Origin: Clostridiales bacterium
GTDB taxonomy: Bacteria > Bacillota > Clostridia > Lachnospirales > Lachnospiraceae
NCBI GenBank assembly: GCA_029007845.1
Contig: JAQXIP010000026.1
Location: 1 to 48,110, forward strand
Length of the DNA stretch: 48,110 nt
Reading direction: 5' to 3'
The notes under the pieces: generated by a model
Database searches by the model: none
The model's input: the letters and a program-made list of their open reading frames with translations, nothing else
What the model was told of the DNA's origin: nothing
Part shown: positions 34,176 to 43,437 of the stretch, one piece after another
How positions within the stretch are numbered: position 1 is the first letter of the stretch
Layout of the letters: each line of letters begins with the position of its first letter
Made by a program: the position numbers and the translations under genes

Positions 34176-35108
34176 TCAAATCAATACGGAAGGATCAATA
34201 TCTTCCAAATCGTACGGTGTCATCTGGTATACGTAATAATTTAACCAATTCGTATAAAGTGCGTTAGAATGAGCCCGCCAGCGAAGGAGAGGCCGAATTC
34301 CAGCATTGTCATTCTCAAAATAATTCTTAGGAAGCTGGATTGTCTTTCCTGCGTCAAGATCTCTGTGATACTCCTGTTCCAAGGTAAGGCGGTCATATTC
34401 GGGATGTCCCATAAGAAAGATCTGTCTGCCATCTTCTGTCATGCAAAGAAACATTCCCACCTCATCGGATTCTGCCAGAATCGTAAGTTCCGGCACCTTG
34501 CGGATCTCTTCAATTGGCACCTCGGTATGACGGGAATGGGGTGCTAAGAACACATCATCAAATCCCCTCATTAATGGCACTTTCCGATGATTCACTTTAT
34601 GCCAGAAAAGTCCGAATATTTTCTCTGGAAGAATCTTTTTCTTTAGTCCAAAATGATAATACAGACCAGCCTGCGCTCCCCAGCAGATATGAAGGGTGGA
34701 AGTCACATGGGTTTTTGACCACTCCATAATCTGTGTCAGTTCCTCCCAGTAAGCTACTTCCTCAAATTCCATCATCTCCACCGGTGCACCGGTTATAATC
34801 AGCCCGTCAAACCGCTTCTGTTTTACATCTTCATAGGTCAGATAAAACTTGTCCAGATGGCTGTGTGGTGTATTCTTGCCCACATAAGATGCCGTAGTAA
34901 GAAACGTCACATCCACCTGAAGCGGTGTATTGGACAGACAGCGTAAAAGCTGGACTTCTGTATTCTCTTTTAACGGCATCAGATTCAGGATCGCAATCTG
35001 CAGCGGACGGATATCCTGAATATTGGCCCGGTTTTCATCCATCATAAAAATGTTTTCTTCTTCCAGAATTTTTTTTGCCGGAAGATTTGCATCAACTTTA
35101 ATTGGCAT
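34176..35108 (-). CDS. metAA: Homoserine O-acetyltransferase (MetA family)
   Basis: Acylates homoserine in methionine synthesis. Catalytic C142 in [15 protein letters not shown], and H235 and E237 in [11 protein letters not shown]. The residue at 111 is Glu ([11 protein letters not shown]); published work on MetA associates Glu111 with acetyl-CoA and Gly111 with succinyl-CoA, so an acetyltransferase is predicted. Length 310 aa. The ribosome site is weak (GGTG). No S-box, T-box or other methionine leader is visible in the 70 bp upstream. It is a single gene between ligA and the DUF4342 operon. Confidence 0.95.
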   Translation of the reverse strand: MPIKVDANLPAKKILEEENIFMMDENRANIQDIRPLQIAILNLMPLKENTEVQLLRCLSNTPLQVDVTFLTTASYVGKNTPHSHLDKFYLTYEDVKQKRFDGLIITGAPVEMMEFEEVAYWEELTQIMEWSKTHVTSTLHICWGAQAGLYYHFGLKKKILPEKIFGLFWHKVNHRKVPLMRGFDDVFLAPHSRHTEVPIEEIRKVPELTILAESDEVGMFLCMTEDGRQIFLMGHPEYDRLTLEQEYHRDLDAGKTIQLPKNYFENDNAGIRPLLRWRAHSNALYTNWLNYYVYQMTPYDLEDIDPSVLI

Positions 35109-35186
35109 ACTTACACCATCTTTCTATTACATTTTTCGAAACAATCATAGCACGTTTTCCCTTATTTGTGAACTGCAGCTGTTTCC

Positions 35187-37178
35187 TTATTTACCAAAAC
35201 GTGCAATAAAATCCGCTTCTGTAAGGATCTCAATTCCTAGTTCCTTTGCTTTCTTGTTTTTTGATGATGTAGAAGCAGCATCATTGTTAATAAGGAAACT
35301 GGTCTTTGATGTCACGGAGCCGGTTACCTTTCCTCCCCTTTTTTCAATCGAGTCCTTTAACTGGGCACGGTTTTTATATTCCATAAGATCCCCGGTGATT
35401 ACAAAAGTAAGTCCGGTTACTGCCGTTTGCTGTGACGAATACTCCTCTTTTATCAGATTTAATTCGCCAAGAAGACGTCCGAGACGTTCCACATTTTGCT
35501 GGTTGGAAAAATATGCCGAGATTCCTTCTGCAATTACCTGACCGATTCCGTCAATCATGGTTAGTTCCTCTACCGAAGCATTCTGGATTTTTTCTAAGTC
35601 ATCTTCATAATGACGGCAGATTAGCTTTGCATTTGACAATCCAATGTTCGCAATTCCAAGACCATAGATTAATTTTGCACAGCTGGTATCTCTGGAACGC
35701 CGGATGGAATCCATCAGATTCTGATAGGATTTTTCTCCAAACCCTTCCATCTTTACAATCTCATCATGATACTGATCCAGATGGTAAATATCGCGCAGTT
35801 CATGAATAAAGCCTTTCGCAATGAATTTTTCCAGTGTAGCCTCAGAAAGACCTTCCATATTCATGGCATCCCGACTGGCAAACAAGGCAAAGGATTTAAG
35901 CCGTTTTGCCTGGCACTGTGAATTCTCACAATACAGGGATTTTACTCCATTGTCATTATGGATGCTTGTCTTTGCGTGGCAGACCGGACAAACAGACGGA
36001 GGCGTTACGGTTCCACTTCTTGTCAGATTGTCCGCAATCTGAGGAATAATCATATTGGCTTTATAGACAAGAAGTGTATCCCCTTCTCCCAGCTCCAATT
36101 CTTCCACAATGCTGACATTATGAACACTGGCCCGGGACACCGTTGTTCCTTCCAGTTCCACCGGTTCAAAGACTGCGACCGGATTAATCAGTCCGGTTCT
36201 AGAAGCGCTCCACTCCACTTCCACCAGTTTTGTTTCCCGCTGTTCATCTGCCCATTTAAAGGCAATGGCATCCCTGGGGAATTTTGCTGTTTTTCCCAGA
36301 GAGGTTCCATAAGCAATATCATCATATAGTAAAACAAGTCCATCTGAAGGAAAATCGTTTTCCTTGATTTGTCTGGAAAACCATTCCACCGTCTCTGCCA
36401 TGTTCTCTCTTGTCACTTTTTTTTGCAGTACCACATCAAATCCCTGATCCATAAGCCATGCAAACTGCTGCCATCTGCTGTTATGAAACGTGAGTTCTTC
36501 TCCATCTTTTTGTGCCGATACAAGGGCAAAGGCAAAGAATTGGACATTTCTTTTTGCTGTAATTTCATTATTTAACTGTCTCACGGATCCACTGCAGAGA
36601 TTTCGTGGGTTTTTATATTTTGCATCAATTTCTGCAATCTGCTTATTAATCTTCTCAAAATCCGAGTATTTGATTACCGCTTCCCCACGAAGAACCAGCC
36701 TCCCAGCAAAAGGAATGTTTACCGGAACATTTTTAAATACTTTTGCATTATTGGTGACAACTTCTCCGACTTCCCCGTTTCCCCGGGTAACCGCCTTAAC
36801 AAGTGATCCCCCTTCGTAAGTTAGAACCACCGTAAGTCCATCCATTTTCCAGGACAATAATCCAGTCTGGTCTCCAATCCAGTCTTCTAATACAGACACT
36901 TCTTTTGTTTTGTCCAGAGACAGCATCGGGGAAGGATGGCGTTCCTTTGGAAGGGAACTGACAACTTCGTATCCTACATGAATGGTAGGGCTGTCAGACA
37001 ACACCGTCCCCGTCTCCCGCTCCAGCTCTTGTAATTCCTCATACAGCCTGTCATATTCCAGGTTGCTCATGATCTCCTGTGCCTCCTGGTAATAGGCTCT
37101 GGACGCCTGGTTCAGTAAGGAAACCAGTTCCTTCATCCTTCTTGATTTCTGATTTATTTGTTCTTCATTTTTCCCCAT
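35187..37178 (-). CDS. ligA: NAD-dependent DNA ligase LigA
   Basis: Seals nicks using NAD+. From ATG 37178: N-terminal Ia domain, adenylation lysine K111 in LSWKMDGLTVVLTYEG, an OB-fold, a four-Cys zinc site (CPVCHAKT and CENSQCQAK), helix-hairpin-helix repeats (MEGFGEKSYQNL, IDGIGQVIAEGI) and a C-terminal BRCT domain (VTGLTFVITGDL). Length 663 aa. The start has GGAG 9 nt upstream and overlaps rluF by 14 bases; the frame extends to 37214 without a ribosome site. The usual TRGDG motif reads TRGNG and the usual DVT reads VVT, so this is a divergent LigA subtype. Confidence 0.95.
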   Translation of the reverse strand: MGKNEEQINQKSRRMKELVSLLNQASRAYYQEAQEIMSNLEYDRLYEELQELERETGTVLSDSPTIHVGYEVVSSLPKERHPSPMLSLDKTKEVSVLEDWIGDQTGLLSWKMDGLTVVLTYEGGSLVKAVTRGNGEVGEVVTNNAKVFKNVPVNIPFAGRLVLRGEAVIKYSDFEKINKQIAEIDAKYKNPRNLCSGSVRQLNNEITAKRNVQFFAFALVSAQKDGEELTFHNSRWQQFAWLMDQGFDVVLQKKVTRENMAETVEWFSRQIKENDFPSDGLVLLYDDIAYGTSLGKTAKFPRDAIAFKWADEQRETKLVEVEWSASRTGLINPVAVFEPVELEGTTVSRASVHNVSIVEELELGEGDTLLVYKANMIIPQIADNLTRSGTVTPPSVCPVCHAKTSIHNDNGVKSLYCENSQCQAKRLKSFALFASRDAMNMEGLSEATLEKFIAKGFIHELRDIYHLDQYHDEIVKMEGFGEKSYQNLMDSIRRSRDTSCAKLIYGLGIANIGLSNAKLICRHYEDDLEKIQNASVEELTMIDGIGQVIAEGISAYFSNQQNVERLGRLLGELNLIKEEYSSQQTAVTGLTFVITGDLMEYKNRAQLKDSIEKRGGKVTGSVTSKTSFLINNDAASTSSKNKKAKELGIEILTEADFIARFGK

Positions 37179-37932
37179 CCTGCCAATCTCCTTCTCCTGT
37201 CTCTTTCTTGTCATTTCCAGTAATCCCTAGCTGGGAAAATAACTCCTTCTCCTCTTTTTTCGTAAGGCTGCGGTATTCTCCCACCTTCAGATTTCCAAGG
37301 CGAATGTTCATAATACGGATTCGTTTCAATTCTACTACTTTATATCCCAGATAGTCACACATTCTCCGGATCTGGCGGTTCAAGCCCTGTGTCAGCACGA
37401 TCTCAAAAGATTTCTCGCCCTTTTTCCATACTTTGCAGGGACGGGTTATCGTATCTAGGATCGGGACACCCGACTTCATTGCCTGAAGGAAAGAATCCGT
37501 AATTGGTTTATTCACCGTTACAACATACTGTTTTTCATGGTAATTACTCCCTTTTAGCAAAGGATTCACCAGATCACCTTTATTAGTCATAAGTAACAGA
37601 CCTTCTGATTCTTTATCAAGCCGCCCCACCGGATAGATCCGCTTACCATAGTTCATATATTCCACTACATTTTTTGCCCGGTCCTTTGTACCAGTAGTGC
37701 AGACAATCCCTCTTGGTTTATAAAAGGCAAGCAGAATCCGTTCTTTGACCGGATTTACTTCCTGTCCCTGCACCTTGATTTTCTGGGACTTATGCACTTT
37801 CTGCCCCATAACTGCCGGTATTCCATCCACCAGCACCTTTCCTTGTTCAATCAGACGATCTGCCTCTCTTCTTGAACAGACTCCTGCATCGCTTAAATAC
37901 TTATTCAGACGAAGCTCTTCCATTTTTCGCAT
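37165..37932 (-). CDS. rluF: 23S rRNA pseudouridine synthase, RluF-like
   Basis: S4 RNA-binding domain (about 5-60) followed by a RsuA/RluB/RluF-type pseudouridine synthase domain. Catalytic D106 in VGRLDKESEGLLLMT; also LTQGLNRQIRRMCDYLGY. The segment HEKQYVVTVNKPITDSFLQ and GVPILDTITRPCKVWKKG resemble RluF (U2604 of 23S rRNA) more than RluB. A Met at residue 4 is an alternative start. It overlaps ligA by 14 bases, so the two are translationally coupled. The assignment to RluF is by motif memory, so target position is not certain. Confidence 0.88.
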   Translation of the reverse strand: MRKMEELRLNKYLSDAGVCSRREADRLIEQGKVLVDGIPAVMGQKVHKSQKIKVQGQEVNPVKERILLAFYKPRGIVCTTGTKDRAKNVVEYMNYGKRIYPVGRLDKESEGLLLMTNKGDLVNPLLKGSNYHEKQYVVTVNKPITDSFLQAMKSGVPILDTITRPCKVWKKGEKSFEIVLTQGLNRQIRRMCDYLGYKVVELKRIRIMNIRLGNLKVGEYRSLTKKEEKELFSQLGITGNDKKETGEGDWQDGEK

Positions 37933-37954
37933 CCCCCGGTTATCCTTAAGTCAG

Positions 37955-37998
37955 ATAGAAAGAAGGCTGTGCATTTCCAATCAATGGCAATGCACAGC
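37955..37998 (-). terminator. Terminator after the small exported protein gene
   Basis: GCTGTGCATT (37966-37975) pairs perfectly with AATGCACAGC (37989-37998); on the minus strand the stem is followed by CTTCTTTCT. It separates this gene from rluF. Confidence 0.65.
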
Positions 37999-38025
37999 TC
38001 CCTCTTCTTCATGAATCAAAACATC

Positions 38026-38745
38026 TTACGGTTCCTTTATTTCTCCTTTTTTGTCACCAGACTGGGTATTCGTTTCCTCCTTGGCCGGATCGGACTGCTG
38101 GGAGGATTCTTCCAGTTTCTGATAGAAGTCTCTTAAATCCTCATCGGATACAATTGCCTGTTTTAATTTCTGGTCTACCGTATCAAGCAGGTTCTGCACC
38201 TTCTCAGACTGCATGGCACTGTCTGTAAATTCCTGCACATCTCCATCCAGTTCTCCAAGATATACTACGTAACTTCCATCCTCCGTCTGTGTCACATAGA
38301 GGCTGAATAAGCCTGGTGCCGGTGTATTGATATTCAAAAATTTCACTTCACTATATACAAACACCAGATATCCGCCATCCTGCGGACTTTTCATCGTGTA
38401 ACAGGATATATTCTGATACCCCTCAATATATTCGCTGCGCTTGCGCAGATTATCTTCATCAATGTGGCTTATGTCACTTACCAGACCTGATAATGCATCC
38501 AGATCACACTTCTGTCTGGCACCCAGATACTCCCTTACCAGTTCATTAATCTCGGGATGCTGGTTTTCCTCCAGTTCATAGGTAACTTCTTCACCGGTGT
38601 CTGCTGCCAGGTTCTGTTGCTGCTCAGAGGATGTTTTCTGTTTCTCATTTTTCCCGGATGGGATTCCAATCGACAACGTAATACACCCAATCAGCATTGT
38701 CCCCATCATGATAGTGAACACAATTCTTTTGTACTTTATTTTCAT
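38026..38745 (-). CDS. Uncharacterised exported protein, possible lipoprotein
   Basis: 239 aa. A signal or anchor covers about 4-26 and contains MLIGCITL, where LIGC could be a lipobox. A Gln/Ser-rich linker is followed by a domain of about 150 residues that looks like an NTF2/nuclear-transport-factor-type fold (REYLGARQKCDLDALSGLV; VYSEVKFLNINTPAPGLFSL), and a low-complexity Ser/Lys tail. The ATG at 38745 has GAGG 5 nt upstream; an ATG at 38781 lies upstream of the promoter start and is rejected. Resembles small surface proteins of Lachnospiraceae; function unknown. Confidence 0.8.
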   Translation of the reverse strand: MKIKYKRIVFTIMMGTMLIGCITLSIGIPSGKNEKQKTSSEQQQNLAADTGEEVTYELEENQHPEINELVREYLGARQKCDLDALSGLVSDISHIDEDNLRKRSEYIEGYQNISCYTMKSPQDGGYLVFVYSEVKFLNINTPAPGLFSLYVTQTEDGSYVVYLGELDGDVQEFTDSAMQSEKVQNLLDTVDQKLKQAIVSDEDLRDFYQKLEESSQQSDPAKEETNTQSGDKKGEIKEP

Positions 38746-38784
38746 ATAAACCTCAGTTCTTTCTTTGATCTTTTTACTCAAACT

Positions 38785-38813
38785 ATCTTACCAAAGAAGT
38801 GTTGAGAAGTCAA
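38785..38813 (-). promoter_or_regulatory. Promoter of the small exported protein gene
   Basis: Minus strand TTGACT (38813-38808), 17-bp spacer, TAAGAT (38790-38785). Start expected near 38778, before the ATG at 38745. Confidence 0.75.
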
Positions 38814-38984
38814 TTCTCCGCTCTGTTTTGTCAAAATTGCTCCATTTATCCAAAGTCCATTCATATTTTGTACAAATTCACACCCCTTTTTTTCTTCCAT
38901 ATTCCTCACATATTCCCATAGTTTTTGTTTATTCCGTTATGCTACAATGAACTCAGCTCATATATGAAACGAAAGGAGAATGGA

Positions 38985-39902
38985 ATGAATTTTGACGAAT
39001 TTACCCAAGCATTAACCGTCCTGGTTCAGGAACGGTTACCCGAACACTGCGAGATATGTCTGCATCCGGTTCCAAAAAATAATGGAGTTTTACGCACTGG
39101 CATGATCCTAAAAAAAGATACCGGGCAGATCAGTCCGACAGTCTACCTGGAAGATTACTACAAATACTTTCTAAATGGGTATGATCTGGAAGAACTGGCT
39201 GAAGCAATCACCCAACTCTTCCTTCAGGATGTTATCGACATCCAGGACAAGCTCGACCCTCTGCGGCAGACCAATTTTGAAAACGTCCGGAGCCATATCG
39301 TCTGCCGTCTGGTCAACCGAAGCAAAAACAGCCTGCTCATTGAGGATTGTCCAGCAATTTCTTATCTTGATCTTTCCATCCTGTTCTATTATCTGGTAGA
39401 CTGCTGCGATACCGGAATCAGTTCAATCCGCATCACAAACACGCTGGCGAGCCATTGGTCAGTAAGCACATCCGAGCTGCTTAGCCAGGCACTCAGGAAT
39501 ATGCCCGTCTATTTCCCTTTTCGGGTAGAAAAGATGAGCCGGATGATTAAAAAGATGCTTCCCGAATCGCTTGCTGCAGACGATATGATAAGATCCATGG
39601 AGCCTCATCCAATGTATGTTCTGACAAACAAAATCTGCATAAACGGCGCAACTGTTCTGCTATATAAAGATGTCTTAAATGAGCTGTCCGTTCTTCTAGA
39701 CAGTGACCTTTATCTATTACCATCTTCTGTGCATGAAATCATTGCCATTCCATATGAAAACCCTCAACAGCAATTCCATCTAGAAGAAATGGTTCAGGAA
39801 ATCAACCGAACACAAGTCAGTCCAGAAGAAGTTCTTTCTGACCATGTTTACGTTTTCCGACGCAATTCACAGGATGTCGTATACCAAAATCTGTCTGAAT
39901 AA
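38985..39902 (+). CDS. DUF5688 family protein
   Basis: 305 aa, soluble, no signal or membrane span. The pattern (MNFDEFTQALTVLVQERLP, GMILKKDTGQISPTVYLEDYY, INGATVLLYKDVLNELSVLL, LLPSSVHEIIAIPYE) is that of the Lachnospiraceae-enriched DUF5688 family, of unknown function. AAGGAGA lies 7 nt before the ATG; the frame opens upstream at a TTG (38925) without support. A TGCTACAAT extended -10 box lies at 38940-38948. It stands alone between a divergent exported protein and D-lactate dehydrogenase. Confidence 0.82.
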   Translation: MNFDEFTQALTVLVQERLPEHCEICLHPVPKNNGVLRTGMILKKDTGQISPTVYLEDYYKYFLNGYDLEELAEAITQLFLQDVIDIQDKLDPLRQTNFENVRSHIVCRLVNRSKNSLLIEDCPAISYLDLSILFYYLVDCCDTGISSIRITNTLASHWSVSTSELLSQALRNMPVYFPFRVEKMSRMIKKMLPESLAADDMIRSMEPHPMYVLTNKICINGATVLLYKDVLNELSVLLDSDLYLLPSSVHEIIAIPYENPQQQFHLEEMVQEINRTQVSPEEVLSDHVYVFRRNSQDVVYQNLSE

Positions 39903-39956
39903 TGTAACGCCGTCTGTTTCATAATGGTATCATAAACAGATGAAAGGACGAACGAT

Positions 39957-40946
39957 ATGAAACCAATTGTCACATTTTATGATACCAAACCTTATGACAA
40001 AATATACTTTGAAGAGCTTGGAAGTTCTTATCCATTTGAAATGAATTACCTGGAATCAAAACTAAACAAAAAAAGTGCCATTTTAGCAAAAGGAAGTGAA
40101 GTAATCGTTTCCTTCGTGAATGACACACTGGATCAGGAAGCTCTTCAGCGCTTAGAAGAGGCCGGTGTAAAAATGATTGCCCTTCGTTGCGCCGGTTTTA
40201 ATCATGTCGATATCAAATATGCCAAAGACCGCTTTTTGATTGCCCGGGTTCCGGCGTACTCGCCCTATGCAGTAGCCGAACACACCCTCGGTCTTATCCT
40301 TACCCTGAATCGAAAACTCCACCGGGCTTACAACCGTACAAGAGAATATAACTTCAGTCTCAACGGACTGATCGGCTTTGATCTAAGAAATAAAACCATC
40401 GGAATTATCGGAACCGGAAAGATTGGCCAGACATTCATGCAGGTAATATCCGGACTTGGCATGAATATCCTGGCATATGATCCCTATCCAGTCAAGAACA
40501 GTGATATCCATTACGTTTCCTTCGACGAACTGTGTGCCAAATCTGACATCATCTCACTGCACTGTCCTCTGACAAAAGAAAGCTATCATATCATCAACCG
40601 GGAATCCATTTCGAAAATGAAAGAAGGCGTCTTCCTCATTAATACTTCCCGTGGTGCATTAATTGACAGCGAGGCACTGTTAGACGGAATCAAAGAGCAA
40701 AAAATCGGAGCTGCCGGTCTGGATGTATACGAAGAAGAAACGGATCTGTTTTATGAAGACTATTCTGATACGATTATTCAGGATGATACACTTGCCAGAC
40801 TCATTACTATGCCGAATGTGATCGTAACTTCTCATCAGGCTTTTCTGACAAAAGAGGCGTTAAAAGAAATTGCCAATCAGACTTTAAAGAATATTAACTG
40901 CTATTTTACCAATACGCCCCTTCCGGAGCAGGTAATCGTAAAATAA
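39957..40946 (+). CDS. ldhA: D-lactate dehydrogenase (D-2-hydroxyacid dehydrogenase family)
   Basis: NADH-dependent reduction of pyruvate to D-lactate. The NAD motif GTGKIG (152-157) is followed by Asp at the end of the second strand (AYDPYP), so NADH is preferred. Catalytic R232 in NTSRGALID, Glu in the YEEE segment (258-261), and H293 in TSHQAFLTKEA; this last motif is typical of LdhA. Length 329 aa. AAAGGA lies 7 nt before the ATG. It probably re-oxidises NADH during fermentation. Confidence 0.92.
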   Translation: MKPIVTFYDTKPYDKIYFEELGSSYPFEMNYLESKLNKKSAILAKGSEVIVSFVNDTLDQEALQRLEEAGVKMIALRCAGFNHVDIKYAKDRFLIARVPAYSPYAVAEHTLGLILTLNRKLHRAYNRTREYNFSLNGLIGFDLRNKTIGIIGTGKIGQTFMQVISGLGMNILAYDPYPVKNSDIHYVSFDELCAKSDIISLHCPLTKESYHIINRESISKMKEGVFLINTSRGALIDSEALLDGIKEQKIGAAGLDVYEEETDLFYEDYSDTIIQDDTLARLITMPNVIVTSHQAFLTKEALKEIANQTLKNINCYFTNTPLPEQVIVK

Positions 40947-40950
40947 AAAA

Positions 40951-41023
40951 TGCACCTGACAGGAGTTGAACCTGCGACACATGGCTTCGGAAACCACTGC
41001 TCTATCCACTGAGCTACAGATGC
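40951..41023 (-). tRNA. tRNA-Arg (anticodon CCG)
   Basis: A 73-nt cloverleaf: acceptor GCATCTG/CAGGTGC with discriminator A, D arm GCTC/GAGC, anticodon arm GTGGT-TTCCGAA-GCCAT giving CCG, variable loop GTGTC, and T arm GCAGG-TTCAACT-CCTGT. No encoded CCA. A T-run directly follows the 3' end on the minus strand. Confidence 0.96.
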
Positions 41024-41050
41024 ATACTGATTATCATATCAGCGTGATTT

Positions 41051-41079
41051 ATTATAACGGATAAAACCAATTTTGTCAA
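41051..41079 (-). promoter_or_regulatory. Consensus promoter of tRNA-Arg
   Basis: Minus strand TTGACA (41079-41074), 17-bp spacer, TATAAT (41056-41051). A perfect match to the sigma-A consensus, 27 bp before the tRNA. Confidence 0.9.
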
Positions 41080-41108
41080 AGATTTTTTATCCCGATCTGC
41101 AAAAGTTA

Positions 41109-41780
41109 CTACTCCTGCAAAAGATACCTGCTCAACCGTTTCATCTCGTGCCACTGTTCCTTTCCGGTTGTACCCTGATCATAGACCCCAACAGTGAGAA
41201 AGCCGCCTCTGCTGGCACTTTGAATGGTAACGGGCAGGTCTTCTAATACAAGACATTCCTCTGGTTTCACGCCAAGACGTCTGGCTGTTTCCAGATACAG
41301 ATCCGGTTCTTCTTTTCCAACACCCACATCCTGTACCGTAAGCATGACAGAAAAGAAATCCTTGATACCAAGCCGTTCAAGACAAGGCTCAAATAGATCC
41401 CGATGGGAAGCGGTTGCGATTGCCAAAGGAATCTGTTCTCTATGAAGAAAGTCTAAAAAGTCCTTTGATTCCGGTTTTAGCAAAACCTGCTGGTGATATG
41501 CCATACGTGCCATATCATTCCATTCCGCAATCAGATCCTCTGGGGTTTCATCTAAGGAAAAACGCCGGATTGTATAACATGCCGTCTCATAAAACCCCAT
41601 CGGTGCAATGGTTTTCTGGTAATCTTCTGGAACCGAAAATCCACGTTTTGCAAGAAACGCCCGGTCAATGTCCGACCAGACATTTGCAGAGTCCAGCAAG
41701 GTACCATCCAGATCAAAAATAGCTCCGTTGATTTTCTCCTTATGAAGCCACTCTCTGGAATACTCGACTAATTTTCCCAT
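41109..41780 (-). CDS. HAD-superfamily phosphatase (subfamily IA)
   Basis: Haloacid dehalogenase-type phosphatase or phosphoglucomutase relative. Nucleophile D23 and acid/base D25 in IFDLDGTLLDS; motif II in AIATASHRDLFE; motif III Lys and Asp in GVGKEEPDLYLE; motif IV VLEDLPVTIQSA. Length 223 aa with a helical cap. The substrate is unknown. The start overlaps the GGDEF-EAL stop by 13 bases, with GAGGAGG only 4 nt upstream of the ATG. It is the last gene of the nfn operon. Confidence 0.9.
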   Translation of the reverse strand: MGKLVEYSREWLHKEKINGAIFDLDGTLLDSANVWSDIDRAFLAKRGFSVPEDYQKTIAPMGFYETACYTIRRFSLDETPEDLIAEWNDMARMAYHQQVLLKPESKDFLDFLHREQIPLAIATASHRDLFEPCLERLGIKDFFSVMLTVQDVGVGKEEPDLYLETARRLGVKPEECLVLEDLPVTIQSASRGGFLTVGVYDQGTTGKEQWHEMKRLSRYLLQE

Positions 41781-43429
41781 TTGTCCTCCTCAACTTCTGT
41801 TACCACATCGTTTAAGTGAAGATCTAATTCGTCTTTTTTCTCTTCAAAATTCTTTAACAGTTTTTCTGCATCTTTTGCAGGAATTGGCTTACTATATAAG
41901 AATCCCTGAATCCGGTTACATTTGGCTTTCTTTAAAAAGACAGCCTGTTTCTTATTTTCCACACCTTCTGCAATCACTTCCATATCCAGTGTCTTTGCCA
42001 GTGAGATAATCGTCGAAACAATTTTTTCATCCCGTTCACTGTCAAGTGCAGTATCCATAAAGCTTTTATCTATCTTCACATGATCCACCGGAAGATGCTT
42101 TAAATAATTCATAGAAGAATAACCCGTTCCAAAGTCATCAAGAGAAATATGGATTCCTGCTTCCTTAAATTGTTCAATCATGGACATGGTATTCTCCAGA
42201 TCGGACATGGCAATCGTTTCTGTAATTTCCAGTTCCAGACTGGACGGCTCCATCTGATATTTTTCTAACAGTAAAATTACCATATGCACCAGTTCTGGAT
42301 CATTAAACTGTCTGGCAGAAAGATTAACTGCCATTGTTACATCCGAATATCCCATATCATGCCACTTTTTCAATTGGGAAATACTTTCTTCTAAGACAAA
42401 TGCACCGATTGGAACAATCAGCCCGGTTTCTTCTGCCACTCCAATAAAGGAACAAGGGAGCAATAGTCCCTGCTGCGGATGATTCCAGCGTATCAGTGCC
42501 TCAAAACCGGCAATCACCTGTTTTTCCACATCAATCTGTGCCTGATAATAAACCTCAAACTCTTTTTTCTCCAAAGCCGCATATAACTCAGACTGTAACT
42601 CCATCTTATCCATGAGCGCTTCATTAATCGTCTCATCATAAAAGCAATACGTATTCTTTCCCATCTTTTTCGCTGCATACATGGCAGAATCCGCATTTTT
42701 TAAGAGAACCTGAGAGTTTTTTCCATCTTTTGGTGCAACAACAATCCCGATACTGACCGTAATAAAAAACTCCCGGGCAGCCAGCACAAAGGGATAGGAA
42801 AACACATTCTGAATGCGCTTTGCCTTCTCTTCCAGTTCCCCGGAATCCTTTACATTCTGTGTTAATATGATAAATTCATCTCCGCCAAATCTGGCAAGAT
42901 AATCTCCTTCATCCAAAGCCTGCTTTAACCGATCCGTTACATCAATCAGCATCTCATCCCCGTAAGAATGACCTAATGTATCATTTACATTTTTAAAACT
43001 GTCCAGATCAATAAAAAAAATCCCAATGGCTTCATCTGGATGAACGGACTGCATCACTTCTCCAATTTTTTCCATAAAAGAAACCCGGTTTGGCAAATCC
43101 GTCAGATAATCTCCGTAGGCAAGCTTCCGGTTACGTTCTTCCACATTTTTTAATTGCTGGTACTGTTCTTCCATCTTCTTGTGGGTATAAGAGACTTCCG
43201 CATAGGCTTTTTCTAAATCTGCATAATTCTTCTCTAATTCTTTCTGTGCCTCTCTGGCTTTGCCTTCCGCACGATTCCGCATGCGCACTGTGATAAGAAG
43301 AATTACAAGAACCCCTGCCATTGTCCAGCCACCGGCCAGAAACAGCCATCCGGCTGTTTCTGAGCCAATGCCTGCCACAACTATGGCATCAAGAACGGAC
43401 TCTGTCATCTCATTAAAAAAATCCAACAA
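41768..43429 (-). CDS. Membrane-anchored GGDEF-EAL protein (c-di-GMP turnover)
   Basis: Bifunctional candidate diguanylate cyclase and phosphodiesterase. One membrane helix (about 27-48), then a coiled coil (about 55-100), a GGDEF domain with intact FGGDEF (GGDEF at 182-186), and an EAL domain with EAL at 310-312 in GFEALIRW and SLDDFGTGYSS, KIDKSF. The RxxD inhibitory site normally preceding GGDEF is not present. The start is a TTG at 43429 with AGGAAG, inside the last codons of nfnB, so translation is coupled. No PilZ effector lies nearby. Confidence 0.92.
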   Translation of the reverse strand: MLDFFNEMTESVLDAIVVAGIGSETAGWLFLAGGWTMAGVLVILLITVRMRNRAEGKAREAQKELEKNYADLEKAYAEVSYTHKKMEEQYQQLKNVEERNRKLAYGDYLTDLPNRVSFMEKIGEVMQSVHPDEAIGIFFIDLDSFKNVNDTLGHSYGDEMLIDVTDRLKQALDEGDYLARFGGDEFIILTQNVKDSGELEEKAKRIQNVFSYPFVLAAREFFITVSIGIVVAPKDGKNSQVLLKNADSAMYAAKKMGKNTYCFYDETINEALMDKMELQSELYAALEKKEFEVYYQAQIDVEKQVIAGFEALIRWNHPQQGLLLPCSFIGVAEETGLIVPIGAFVLEESISQLKKWHDMGYSDVTMAVNLSARQFNDPELVHMVILLLEKYQMEPSSLELEITETIAMSDLENTMSMIEQFKEAGIHISLDDFGTGYSSMNYLKHLPVDHVKIDKSFMDTALDSERDEKIVSTIISLAKTLDMEVIAEGVENKKQAVFLKKAKCNRIQGFLYSKPIPAKDAEKLLKNFEEKKDELDLHLNDVVTEVEEDKWEN

Positions 43430-43437
43430 TCAACTTC

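Noticed and set aside
35109-35186. SAM riboswitch or T-box upstream of metA
   Set aside because: The upstream region is short and shows none of the conserved stems or T-box sequence.
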